DNA from: Prauserella alba
GTDB lineage: Bacteria > Actinomycetota > Actinomycetes > Mycobacteriales > Pseudonocardiaceae
Reading direction: 5' to 3'
Assembly (NCBI RefSeq): GCF_024171735.1
Contig: NZ_JAMTCH010000003.1
Span: 918,841 to 982,840 of the forward strand
Length of the DNA stretch: 64,000 nt
Positions 1 to 7,605 of this stretch are shown one piece after another. The translations under genes and the position numbers were made by a program. Position 1 is the stretch's first letter; each line of letters begins with the position of its first letter. The notes under the pieces were generated by a model, which was not told the origin of the DNA, searched no databases, and saw nothing but the letters and a program-made list of their open reading frames with translations.

Positions 1-53
1 CCGGGGGTTCGGGAGGCGCCGCGAAAAAAATCAGGGAAAAACCTCGGTCGTCG

Positions 54-80
54 TGTCGAGAATGGGGAGTCGGCTCCGTC
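54..80 (+). promoter_or_regulatory. Candidate ECF42-type promoter
   Basis: TGTCGA (54-59) is followed after 17 nt by CGTC (77-80), about 50 nt before the YCII gene. ECF42 sigma factors are described as recognising TGTCGA at -35 and CGA/TC at -10 upstream of their own DGPF-sigma operon, so this is probably the autoregulated promoter of the next two genes. A 12-bp palindrome (106-117) lies between it and the ribosome binding site. Confidence 0.6.
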
Positions 81-131
81 CCAGGGACACGAGCGGCCAC
101 CAGGTGTCGCATGCGACGAAGGAGAGAGACC

Positions 132-539
132 ATGAAGTACCTGCTGCTGAAGCACTACCGGGGCGGACCGGAGCCGGTCGTCGACTACGAAACGATCGAC
201 CACTGGAGCCCGGACGAGGTCGACGCGCACATGCGTTACATGAGCGATTTCGCGTCGAAACTCGAAGCCACGGGTGAGTTCGTCGACGCCCAGGCGCTGG
301 CTCCCGAGGGCACGTTCGTGCGCTACGACGGAGAAGGGCGCCCGCCCGTGACGGACGGGCCGTTCGCCGAGACCAAGGATCTCGTCGCGGGCTGGATGGT
401 GATCGACGTCGAGTCCCACGAGCGGGCGCTCGAACTGGCGGGGGAGTTGTCGGCCGCACCCGGACCGGGCGGCGAACCGATCCACGAATGGCTCGAACTG
501 CGGCCGTTCATGTCGAACAAGGCCGAGACCGCCGAGTGA
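132..539 (+). CDS. YCII/DGPF-domain protein, partner of ECF42 sigma factor
   Basis: The 135-residue product is a stand-alone YCII-related (DGPF) protein; the family signature DGPFAETKD is present near residue 75. The start at 132 is chosen over an in-frame ATG at 111 because GGAGAGAG lies directly upstream. These proteins are small alpha+beta barrels resembling dienelactone/muconolactone enzymes, but no reaction is established for this branch. The stop overlaps the GTG of the following sigma factor (GTGA), so the two are translationally coupled. DGPF genes beside ECF42 sigma factors are a known conserved pairing. The role is probably in a stress or metabolite response; it is not an anti-sigma factor by any visible feature. 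Confidence 0.9.
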   Translation: MKYLLLKHYRGGPEPVVDYETIDHWSPDEVDAHMRYMSDFASKLEATGEFVDAQALAPEGTFVRYDGEGRPPVTDGPFAETKDLVAGWMVIDVESHERALELAGELSAAPGPGGEPIHEWLELRPFMSNKAETAE

Positions 540-1687
540 ACCCGTCGGCGCTGCGGGAGCTGGTGCCCGCGGTGATCGGGGTACTGGTCCGGCGCGGGGC
601 GGATTTCGCCTCGGCCGAGGACGCGGTGCAGGAAGCCGTGATCCGGGCGTTGGAGACGTGGTCCGACGACCCGTCCAGGGGAGACCCCGTGCGTGACCCC
701 AAGGCCTGGCTGATCGCGACGTCGTGGCGCCGGTTCCTCGACGCCGCGCGCGCCGAGGAGTCGCGGCGGGGGCGTGAGGCCGTGGTGGCGGCCGAGCCCC
801 CGCCGGGGCCGGGGCCGGCCGCGGACGACACGCTGCGGCTGTACTTCCTCTGTGCGCACCCGTCGCTGACGCCCGCGTCTGCGGTCGCGCTGACGCTGCG
901 TGCGGTCGGCGGGCTCACCACGCAGCAGATCGCGGCCGCCTACCTCGTTCCCGAGGCGACGATGGCCCAGCGCATCAGCAGGGCGAAGCGGCGCATCGCG
1001 GGGCAGTCGCTGGACCGGGCCGGTGACCCGGCCACGGTGCTTCGGGTGCTGTATCTCGTTTTCAACGAGGGTTACGGCGGTGACGTCGACCTGGCCGCGG
1101 AGGCCATCCGGCTCACCCGGCAGCTCGCCGCGCTGACCGACGAGCCGGAGGTGGCCGGTCTGCTGGCGCTCATGCTGCTGCACCATGCACGTCGCGACGC
1201 CCGCACCGACGCCGACGGGCGGCTCGTTCCGTTGGCGGAGCAGGATCGCCGCCGGTGGGACACCGGGCTGATCGCGGAGGGCGTGGAGATCCTGCAGACC
1301 GCGCTGGCGCGGGACCGGCTCGGTGAGTACCAGGCACAGGCGGCGATCGCCGCGTTGCACGCCGACGCCCCGGCGCCGGCCGAGACGGACTGGCCGCAGA
1401 TCGTCGAGTGGTACGACGAACTGCTGCGGCTCACCGGCAGCCCGGTGGTGCAGTTGAACCGGGCCGTGGCGGTGGGGGAGGCCGACGGGCCGCGTGCGGG
1501 GCTGGCGGCGCTGGGTGAGGTGGATCCGGGGCTGCCCCGCCACACCGCCGCGTCGGCCTACCTGCACGAGCGCGCCGGCGAGATCGGGCGCGCGGCGGAC
1601 CTGTACGCCGAGGCGGCCCGCTCCGCCACGAGCGTTCCCGAGCGCGATCACCTCATCCGGCGGGCCGCACGGCTGCGGGGCTCGTGA
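536..1687 (+). CDS. ECF42-group RNA polymerase sigma factor with C-terminal TPR-like extension
   Basis: The 383-residue protein has an N-terminal sigma-70 region 2 (about residues 1-80, with SAEDAVQEA) and region 4 (about 110-170, with TTQQIAAAYLVPEATMAQR), followed by a helical extension of about 200 residues (NEGYGGDVDLAAEAIRL, VVQLNRAVAVGEADGP, YLHERAGEIGRAADLY). The long C-terminal domain replacing an anti-sigma factor is the hallmark of ECF42. GTG 536 is chosen because it overlaps the upstream stop by 4 nt. The protein probably directs transcription of its own operon from the motif at 54-80. No anti-sigma gene is adjacent, as usual for this group. Confidence 0.93.
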   Translation: MNPSALRELVPAVIGVLVRRGADFASAEDAVQEAVIRALETWSDDPSRGDPVRDPKAWLIATSWRRFLDAARAEESRRGREAVVAAEPPPGPGPAADDTLRLYFLCAHPSLTPASAVALTLRAVGGLTTQQIAAAYLVPEATMAQRISRAKRRIAGQSLDRAGDPATVLRVLYLVFNEGYGGDVDLAAEAIRLTRQLAALTDEPEVAGLLALMLLHHARRDARTDADGRLVPLAEQDRRRWDTGLIAEGVEILQTALARDRLGEYQAQAAIAALHADAPAPAETDWPQIVEWYDELLRLTGSPVVQLNRAVAVGEADGPRAGLAALGEVDPGLPRHTAASAYLHERAGEIGRAADLYAEAARSATSVPERDHLIRRAARLRGS

Positions 1688-1883
1688 CCGAGCTGGCGGT
1701 GGACACGCAGCACGGCGGCCCTCCGTTCGTCGCGGCGCGCGCCCCCGGAGCCATCGGATGAGCCAGATTGAGCCATTCGTGATGCCGCCCCGTTTCACCG
1801 GACAACGCCGATGTTTTCCCTGTTAGGAGCGCTCGGTGCGGCTTCTTGCGCGGACTCTCGACGCAGCATGAGTCGGCTGGGGG

Positions 1884-1912
1884 TTGATATGGCATCACTG
1901 TGATGCCATAGT
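1884..1912 (+). promoter_or_regulatory. Promoter with 23-bp palindromic operator between -35 and -10
   Basis: A -35 box TTGATA (1884-1889) and a -10 box CATAGT (1907-1912) are 17 nt apart, and the -10 ends 6 nt before the ATG at 1919, so the transcript is probably leaderless. A perfect inverted repeat with 11-bp arms TATGGCATCAC and GTGATGCCATA around one central base fills 1888-1910, overlapping the last bases of the -35 and the first of the -10. Its position predicts repression, most simply by the ribbon-helix-helix protein encoded immediately downstream. Confidence 0.75.
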
Positions 1913-1918
1913 TGAGCC

Positions 1919-2443
1919 ATGGAGTTGAACGTGTACGTGGACAACCTCGGTCGTGAGTTCGCCGCGCTCGCCGATGCCGGCGGCGAGGAAGCTCGCGCGC
2001 TGGTCGAGCGGCTGGCGGGTTCGCTCGAATCGGCGATCCGGATGACGCTGCTCGACGCGTTGTCGGGCGCTGCCGACGAGATCACCCGGGACCTGGCTCC
2101 CGGTGCGGTCGAACTGCGGTTGCGTGGCCGTGATCCCGAGTTCGTCGTGACGCCGACGCCCGAAGCGTCGGGGGCAGCCGGAGACCGCACGCCGGCGGTG
2201 GCGGGAAGGTCCGACGCTGCGGTCTCGATCGCGGAGGACGGCCCGACGACGCGGATCAACGTCCGCCTGCCCGAGAGGCTGAAGGCTGCGGTGGAAGAGG
2301 CCGCGGCCGAGGAGGGGCGGTCGGTCAACGCCTGGCTGGTGCGGGCCGCTGCGGCGGCTCTCGGTGGCGAGGACGACGGGCACCGGGGTGGTGCCGCGCC
2401 GGGCGTCCGGTCGCGGCAGCAGTTCACCGGTTGGGTGCGTTGA
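1919..2443 (+). CDS. Ribbon-helix-helix (Arc/HicB-antitoxin-like) DNA-binding protein
   Basis: The 174-residue protein has a helical N-terminal half (about 1-60), a variable linker and a C-terminal Arc-type ribbon-helix-helix domain at about residues 115-155 (TRINVRLPERLKAAVEEAA followed by GRSVNAWLVRAAAAAL). ATG 1919 has no Shine-Dalgarno but sits 6 nt behind a -10 box, fitting leaderless initiation. No toxin gene is present: the neighbour is a DUF4097 beta-repeat protein and then an ABC exporter. This gene is therefore better read as the transcriptional repressor of an exporter module, binding the 23-bp palindrome at its own promoter. Databases often label such proteins HicB-family antitoxin; that name describes the fold only. 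Confidence 0.85.
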   Translation: MELNVYVDNLGREFAALADAGGEEARALVERLAGSLESAIRMTLLDALSGAADEITRDLAPGAVELRLRGRDPEFVVTPTPEASGAAGDRTPAVAGRSDAAVSIAEDGPTTRINVRLPERLKAAVEEAAAEEGRSVNAWLVRAAAAALGGEDDGHRGGAAPGVRSRQQFTGWVR

Positions 2444-2540
2444 CCGGTCCACACGCTTGCACGTGCTCCAACGTCAGCACGACCTTGCCCGGCCCCCGGC
2501 TGCCCGGCCGGAGGTGCCGGCACGTGAAGGAAGGGTGATC

Positions 2541-3389
2541 ATGCTTGTCTTCGACACTCCCGGGCCTGTTTCCGTAGTGCTCGACCTCGGTGTCGCTCGG
2601 GACGTCCACATCGTCGCGAGCGACAGGGCCGACACGGTCGTCGAGGTGGCCGCGAGCGACCCGTCGGACGAGTCCGATGTGGAGGCCGCCGGCAAGGTCC
2701 GGGTCGACCACTCCGGTGGCGAAGTGCGTATCACCGCACACAAGCACCGTGCGTTCGACTTCTCCCGGAAGACCCGCTCGGCCGATGTCACGATCGAACT
2801 GCCCACCGGGTCCCGAGTGGACGGCAGACTCCAGATGGGCGGCATCCGGTGCGAGGGCACGCTGGGCCGGGTGAAGCTGAAGACCGGGATGGGCGACATC
2901 CGGGTCGAACGCAGCGGCTCGGCACAGCTCGATACCGGCGCGGGCCATGTCACCGTCGACGGGATCGGAGGCGACGGCGACATTCGCACCGGTTCCGGCA
3001 CGGTGAGCGTCGGCAGGGTCGAGGGCGGCGCCGAGGTCAAGAACTCCAACGGTGACACCGAGATCGACGCCGTGGCCGGTGACGTGCGCGTCCGCTCCGC
3101 CAACGGTGCCATCGTCGTGGACGAGGCCGGCGCGAGCGTCGACGTCAGGACCCACAACGGATCCATTCGGCTCGGCGAGATCGCCCGCGGCAAGGTGGAG
3201 CTGGGTACGTCGATGGGCGACCTCGACCTCGGCATCGCCGCGGGAACGGCCGCGTGGCTCGATGTCGAGACCACGTTCGGTCAGCTGCGTAACCTGCTCG
3301 ACGACGCGCTCGGTCCGGACGAGGCGGACGAGACCGTCGAGGTCCGAGGCCGCACCTCGACGGGCGACGTCACCGTCCGCCGCGCCTGA
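2541..3389 (+). CDS. DUF4097 family beta-strand repeat protein
   Basis: The 282-residue protein is dominated by short glycine/aspartate-punctuated beta repeats such as GDIRVERSGSAQLDTGAGHVTVDGIGGDGDIRTGSG, which predict a right-handed beta-helix or roll; quoted in part, this is typical of DUF4097/putative adhesin (bactofilin-like) proteins. It has no signal peptide or membrane segment, so it is expected in the cytoplasm. ATG 2541 is selected for the AAGGAAGGG ribosome binding site ending 5 nt upstream. The gene lies between the RHH regulator and a DrrAB-like exporter, an arrangement that recurs in actinobacteria. Its molecular role is unknown. Confidence 0.85.
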   Translation: MLVFDTPGPVSVVLDLGVARDVHIVASDRADTVVEVAASDPSDESDVEAAGKVRVDHSGGEVRITAHKHRAFDFSRKTRSADVTIELPTGSRVDGRLQMGGIRCEGTLGRVKLKTGMGDIRVERSGSAQLDTGAGHVTVDGIGGDGDIRTGSGTVSVGRVEGGAEVKNSNGDTEIDAVAGDVRVRSANGAIVVDEAGASVDVRTHNGSIRLGEIARGKVELGTSMGDLDLGIAAGTAAWLDVETTFGQLRNLLDDALGPDEADETVEVRGRTSTGDVTVRRA

Positions 3390-3588
3390 GGGCCGGCGCG
3401 CAGTCACCGGTCGGCGATCCGCCGACTCCGCTCCCGTGCGGTTCGCGCCTCGCCGAACCGTCCCTGTCACCGCTCGTGGCCCGTGATCGACGCGGCGGTC
3501 GACCCATGCCGTTCCCGTGTTCGGCGAACGGCTCCTCGCCGAAATCCTCTCTTCGCTGTCGATGCCCCCTGTCCACGAAAGGACGAGT

Positions 3589-4545
3589 ATGACCACCCAC
3601 AGTCCACCGGCGATCGCCGTGAGCGGTCTCCGCCGGTCGTTCGCCGACCACGTCGTTCTGGACGGTCTCGAGCTGACCGTCGCGCCCGGTACGGTGTTCG
3701 CCCTGCTCGGCGCCAACGGCGCAGGCAAGACGACGACCGTCAGGATTCTCACCACCCTGCTCGGCGCGGATGGTGGAAGCGCACGGGTCGTGGGTCACGA
3801 CGTGTCCGCCGACCCCGACGCCGTACGGGCCGCCATCGGCGTGACCGGCCAGTTCTCCGCTGTGGACGGACTGCTCACCGGCGCCGAGAACCTGCGGTTG
3901 ATGGCCGACCTGCACCATCTCGACCGCGCAACCGGGCGAGCCCGCGCGGCCGAACTGCTGGAACGGTTCGATCTCACCGACGCCGCGGGCAAACCCGCCT
4001 CCACCTATTCCGGCGGCATGCGGCGGAGGCTCGACCTCGCCATGACGCTGATGGGCCGACCGCAGGTGATCTTCCTCGACGAGCCGACCACCGGACTGGA
4101 TCCGCGCAGCCGCCGCGACATGTGGCGCATCGTCGAAGAACTCGTCGCCGGTGGCGTCACCGTGTTCCTGACGACGCAGTACCTGGAGGAGGCCGACGCG
4201 CTCGCCGACCGCATCGCCGTGCTCGACCACGGCCGCCTCGTCGCGGAGGGAACACCCGACGAACTGAAACGGCGAATCCCCGGCGGCCACGTCCGGTTGC
4301 AGTTCGGCGACAGGGGTGCGCTCGACGCAGCGTCGCGGGTCCTGGAGCCCGCGACGCGGGACGACGACGCGCTCGCGCTGCAGGTGCCCGGCGACGGCGG
4401 CGTCGGAACGCTGAGGACCCTGCTGGAAAGCCTCGACCACCACCACATCGACGTCGAGGGGCTGACGATCCACACGCCCGACCTCGACGACGTCTTCCTC
4501 GCACTCACCGGGAATCCGGCCCACGAGAAAGCAGGCACACCATGA
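3589..4545 (+). CDS. ABC transporter ATP-binding protein, daunorubicin-resistance (DrrA) type
   Basis: The 318-residue ATPase has Walker A GANGAGKTT at residues 41-49, the signature YSGGMRRRLDLA, Walker B VIFLDEPTTGLD and the H-loop region TVFLTTQYLEEAD. It carries the roughly 70-residue C-terminal DUF4162 extension of the DrrA family. The start at 3589 follows GAAAGGACG. The stop overlaps the permease start by 4 nt (ATGA). With that permease it forms an ABC-2 type exporter, probably for a hydrophobic compound. The substrate cannot be read from sequence. The 199-nt gap from DUF4097 holds small inverted repeats but no clear promoter, so cotranscription with the RHH-DUF4097 pair is likely but unproven. 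Confidence 0.94.
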   Translation: MTTHSPPAIAVSGLRRSFADHVVLDGLELTVAPGTVFALLGANGAGKTTTVRILTTLLGADGGSARVVGHDVSADPDAVRAAIGVTGQFSAVDGLLTGAENLRLMADLHHLDRATGRARAAELLERFDLTDAAGKPASTYSGGMRRRLDLAMTLMGRPQVIFLDEPTTGLDPRSRRDMWRIVEELVAGGVTVFLTTQYLEEADALADRIAVLDHGRLVAEGTPDELKRRIPGGHVRLQFGDRGALDAASRVLEPATRDDDALALQVPGDGGVGTLRTLLESLDHHHIDVEGLTIHTPDLDDVFLALTGNPAHEKAGTP

Positions 4546-5369
4546 CGACCCACGCCACCACTCCGTCTCAGATCCACATCGGACGGTTTCATCCGTTGCG
4601 GGACTCGGCGACGATGCTGCGGCGGAACCTCCGCCACATGCTGCGGTATCCGTCGATGACACTGACGCTCGTCGGTATGCCGGTCGTGTTCCTGCTGCTG
4701 TTCGTGTACGTCTTCGGCGACGCGCTGGGAGCCGGCATCGCGGGAACAGCCGGTGCAGGCCGGGCCGAATACGTGGCCTACGTCGTTCCCGCGATCATCG
4801 TGATGACCGTGACCTCCACCGTGCAAGGAACCGCGATCTCGGTCGCCACCGACATGACCGAGGGCATCGTCGCGCGGTTCCGCACCATGCACATCGCCCG
4901 CGTGTCGGTACTGACCGGGCACGTGCTGGGCAGTGTGATCCAGGCGGCGATCGCACTCGTGATCGTGACCGGCCTCGCGGTGCTCGTCGGTTTCCGCCCT
5001 TCGACCGATCCGGCGGCCTGGCTCGCCGCGGCCGGGCTGCTCCTGGCTGTCACGTTCGCCCTGGTGTGGCTCGCGGTCGCGGCCGGACAGGCGTGCTCGA
5101 GTGTCGAAACCGCGAGCAACGCGCTGATGCCGCTGGTCCTGTTGCCGTTCCTCGGCAGCGGGTTCGTACCGGTGGAGTCGATGCCGGCGGGGCTGCGGTG
5201 GTTCGCCGAGTACCAGCCGTTCACGCCGATCATCGAGACGCTGCGCGGGTTGTTGACCGGCGGTCCGATCGGCGAGCAGGCGTGGCTCGCGCTCGGCTGG
5301 TGCGTACTGTGCGCCGCGGGCGGCTATCTCTGGTCACGCCGCCTGTTCAACCGCGAGCACGCCCACTGA
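4542..5369 (+). CDS. ABC-2 type permease, DrrB-like
   Basis: The 275-residue protein has a short cytoplasmic N-terminus (RNLRHMLRYPSMTLTLVGMPVV) and six predicted membrane segments, with the family pattern of a conserved amphipathic stretch before segment 3 (TSTVQGTAISVATDMTEGIV) and a long final loop (LGSGFVPVESMPAGLRWFAEYQPFTPI). It pairs with the upstream ATPase through a 4-nt ATGA overlap. It ends 10 bp before the convergent hydrolase gene, with no obvious terminator between them, so the two transcripts may overlap. Confidence 0.94.
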   Translation: MTTHATTPSQIHIGRFHPLRDSATMLRRNLRHMLRYPSMTLTLVGMPVVFLLLFVYVFGDALGAGIAGTAGAGRAEYVAYVVPAIIVMTVTSTVQGTAISVATDMTEGIVARFRTMHIARVSVLTGHVLGSVIQAAIALVIVTGLAVLVGFRPSTDPAAWLAAAGLLLAVTFALVWLAVAAGQACSSVETASNALMPLVLLPFLGSGFVPVESMPAGLRWFAEYQPFTPIIETLRGLLTGGPIGEQAWLALGWCVLCAAGGYLWSRRLFNREHAH

Positions 5370-5379
5370 CCGCGGCGGG

Positions 5380-6234
5380 CTACCGCGCGAGTATGGAGTC
5401 GGCGACCTCTTCGGCGAGATCGTGGGGGATCGCGGTCGCCGCCTCGTCGAGTACGTGCAGCCGGGCGTCGGGGATCTCGCGGGCGAGTGCTTCGCCGTTG
5501 CCCACGGGGAAGAACGGATCGCGGCGGCCGTGCACGACGAGCGTGGGGACGGCCAGCTCCGCGAGCCGCTCCCGCCAGCGCGGGGTGCAGTCGAGCGCGG
5601 CGAAAACCATGCCCAGCTGGTTGGCGCGGTGGACGGCGGGTTCCGCCGACGGCGTGCGGTCGAAGATGCGCACGGCCGTGGCGCGAGCGGCCACCGGGTC
5701 GTTGCCGAGGACCTCGGCGTTCGCAGCGGCGAAGTCGGCCACGGCGTCGCGATCGGACCAGTCGGGCATCGGGAGCGCGAACATCCGCTCCATGGTGTGG
5801 GCGTCGTGGTCGGGCAGGTCGTCGTCGACCGGGCCCGGCGCGACCGGCCGGGTGCCCGCGAGGGTGAGTGCGGAGAACGCGTCGGGGTGATCGAGCGCGG
5901 CGACCTGGGCGACCATGCCGCCGACGCCGATGCCGGCCAGGTGCGCGGGCAGGTCGTCGAGACCACGGGCGAGCGCGGCGGCGTCCTCGGCGAGATCGCG
6001 CAGCGTGTACGCCGGTGCCTCCGGATCGGCTGTCGTCGACGCTCCGGTGTCGCGCAGGTCGTAACGGACCACGTGGCGCCCCCGGCGGGCCAGCGCCTCG
6101 CAGAGTCCGTCCGGCCAGGACAGCATGGTCGGGCCACCGGCGAGCAGGACGAGCGGTGCAGCCGCATCACCGAAGTGTTCGAGTCCGAGGTCGACTCCGG
6201 TGGAGGTGCGGAAGGACTCGGTCGTCGTCTCCAT
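5380..6234 (-). CDS. Alpha/beta-hydrolase fold protein (RdmC/AknP-like) lacking the nucleophile serine
   Basis: The 284-residue protein has the fold landmarks of RdmC-like esterases: VVRYDLRDTG before the elbow, an acid-loop VHGRRDPFFPVGNGEALA and a final histidine in IPHDLAEEV. The nucleophile elbow, normally G-x-S-x-G, reads GIGVG at residues 101-105: codon GGC at 5926-5928 puts glycine where serine is expected. It is therefore probably not a classical hydrolase; it may be a pseudoenzyme, binding protein, or use another mechanism. ATG 6234 is preferred over GTG 6240 because AGGAG lies 7 nt upstream of it. The frame is intact, which argues against simple decay. Confidence 0.88.
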   Translation of the reverse strand: METTTESFRTSTGVDLGLEHFGDAAAPLVLLAGGPTMLSWPDGLCEALARRGRHVVRYDLRDTGASTTADPEAPAYTLRDLAEDAAALARGLDDLPAHLAGIGVGGMVAQVAALDHPDAFSALTLAGTRPVAPGPVDDDLPDHDAHTMERMFALPMPDWSDRDAVADFAAANAEVLGNDPVAARATAVRIFDRTPSAEPAVHRANQLGMVFAALDCTPRWRERLAELAVPTLVVHGRRDPFFPVGNGEALAREIPDARLHVLDEAATAIPHDLAEEVADSILAR

Positions 6235-6289
6235 GGTCACGCTCCTGGCAGTGGTGATGGTCGAACGGCGTGCTTACCGGACCGCGGGG

Positions 6290-7561
6290 TCAGGCCACCG
6301 GCCTGCCGGCACCCGCGTAGGAGTCGCCGGGTTTGCGGTAGTTGTGCACCTGCACGGCCTGTCCGAACGTCGGTGCGTCGATCATCTGCTGGTTGCCGAT
6401 GTACATGCCGACGTGGTGGATCTTCGTGTTCGGATCGCCGAAGAACACCAGGTCGCCCAGCCGGGGCTCCTCGTCCGGGCCGATGATCGGCAGGGACGAG
6501 TACTGCCAGTGGGCCGTGCGTTCCAGCGACACACCGGCCGAGCCGTACGCGGCGGTCGTCAGCCCGGAACAGTCGAACCCGGCATCGCCCTGCTCCGTGC
6601 CGTTGCCGCCCCACACGTACGGCAGGCCGATCTTCTCGATGGCGAACGTGACGGCCTTCAGGACCTTCTCGTTGGGCCGCTCGTCGGCCATGCCCACGGT
6701 GCCGTACACGTTGGCCGTGGCGAGCACGCGGTGCAGGAACAGCGGTTCGTCGTGCAGCGCCGAGACGCCCGCGAGCCATTGACCGCCCTGGTCGAGGTCG
6801 CGTCCGCCGTCGCACAGCGCCCGTCCCGCGGTGAGCGCCGCGTCGTCGATGTCCTGGATGTTCGGAGCCTCGCCCGAGGCGGTCGCGGCCCACTGCTGCC
6901 ACACCGCGGGGGAGAGCTGCAGCGGCCCCTCGGCGCCCGCCTGGGATATCACCTCGCCCGCGAAGTTGTGCAGCTCGATGGTGCCGATGGGGGAGGTCGG
7001 CCTGCCGTCGCGCGTGAGGTCGCGACCGCCCTCGCGGCCGTGGTCGCTCGTCGTGCGGCCGATCCCGGCGAGTGTGACCCACGACAGGTTGCAGCCCGGC
7101 CGCTCCTGCTCCATGCGGACGGTCGCCGTCGCGTAGGCGTGCATGGCGCGCCGGGGGATGTCGAGCCAGCCTGCCACCTCGTCGACCCACGCCTCGAACC
7201 GCGCGCCCTGCTCCTGCGGCACCTGCTGGGCCGGCCGGGAGGTCGCGTCGTCCGGAGCCGGTTCGGGCTGTGGAGTCCGCTGGGAGGAGGACGGGCTGCC
7301 GGAGGACGCGGAGGCCGACTGCCCGCCGGCAACGGCACCGTCGGCCGCCGCCGCGGCGGCACCGGTGTCCCCGGAGGGTTCGGGGGACAACTGGACCACC
7401 GTGACGACACCCGCCGCCAGTACGACCGCGGTGGCGAGCGCCAGCAGGGCGGCGAAGCGGCGCCGGGCATACGGGGCCGCCGCCGGTACCGACGAGCCGG
7501 ACGGCGTGCTCTCCGACGACGGCGCCGTGGACGACTCTGTCTCGGTCTCCCCCGAAGTCAT
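6290..7561 (-). CDS. Membrane-anchored NlpC/P60 peptidase with degenerate lytic transglycosylase domain
   Basis: The 423-residue protein has a cytoplasmic N-tail, one membrane segment (about 36-58), an Ala/Ser/Pro linker, a transglycosylase-like domain (about 125-275) and a C-terminal C40 peptidase domain (about 295-420) with catalytic Cys331 (GFDCSGL) and His382/383 (HHVGMYIG). In SLT domains the motif is usually GRVESxHG; here it is GRTTSDHG, with Thr171 in the glutamate position. The peptidase should cleave peptidoglycan stem peptides, while the glycan domain may only bind. A -10 box TATCCT (7569-7574) lies 7 nt before the ATG, so the mRNA is probably leaderless. Confidence 0.92.
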   Translation of the reverse strand: MTSGETETESSTAPSSESTPSGSSVPAAAPYARRRFAALLALATAVVLAAGVVTVVQLSPEPSGDTGAAAAAADGAVAGGQSASASSGSPSSSQRTPQPEPAPDDATSRPAQQVPQEQGARFEAWVDEVAGWLDIPRRAMHAYATATVRMEQERPGCNLSWVTLAGIGRTTSDHGREGGRDLTRDGRPTSPIGTIELHNFAGEVISQAGAEGPLQLSPAVWQQWAATASGEAPNIQDIDDAALTAGRALCDGGRDLDQGGQWLAGVSALHDEPLFLHRVLATANVYGTVGMADERPNEKVLKAVTFAIEKIGLPYVWGGNGTEQGDAGFDCSGLTTAAYGSAGVSLERTAHWQYSSLPIIGPDEEPRLGDLVFFGDPNTKIHHVGMYIGNQQMIDAPTFGQAVQVHNYRKPGDSYAGAGRPVA

Positions 7562-7605
7562 GGGTCAGAGGATACGGAGCGCCGCAACGCAGAGCACGGT
7601 CGAGG

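Noticed and set aside
323-1798. 491-codon open frame on the minus strand
   Set aside because: It is antisense to the YCII and ECF42 genes, has Arg/Pro/Gly-biased translation and no motif; a shadow frame.
1919-3389. Toxin-antitoxin pair
   Set aside because: The RHH protein resembles HicB antitoxins, but the neighbour is a DUF4097 protein, not a HicA or PIN toxin.
2424-3755. 443-codon minus-strand frame
   Set aside because: Antisense to the DUF4097 gene; translation is a low-complexity mirror of the beta repeats.
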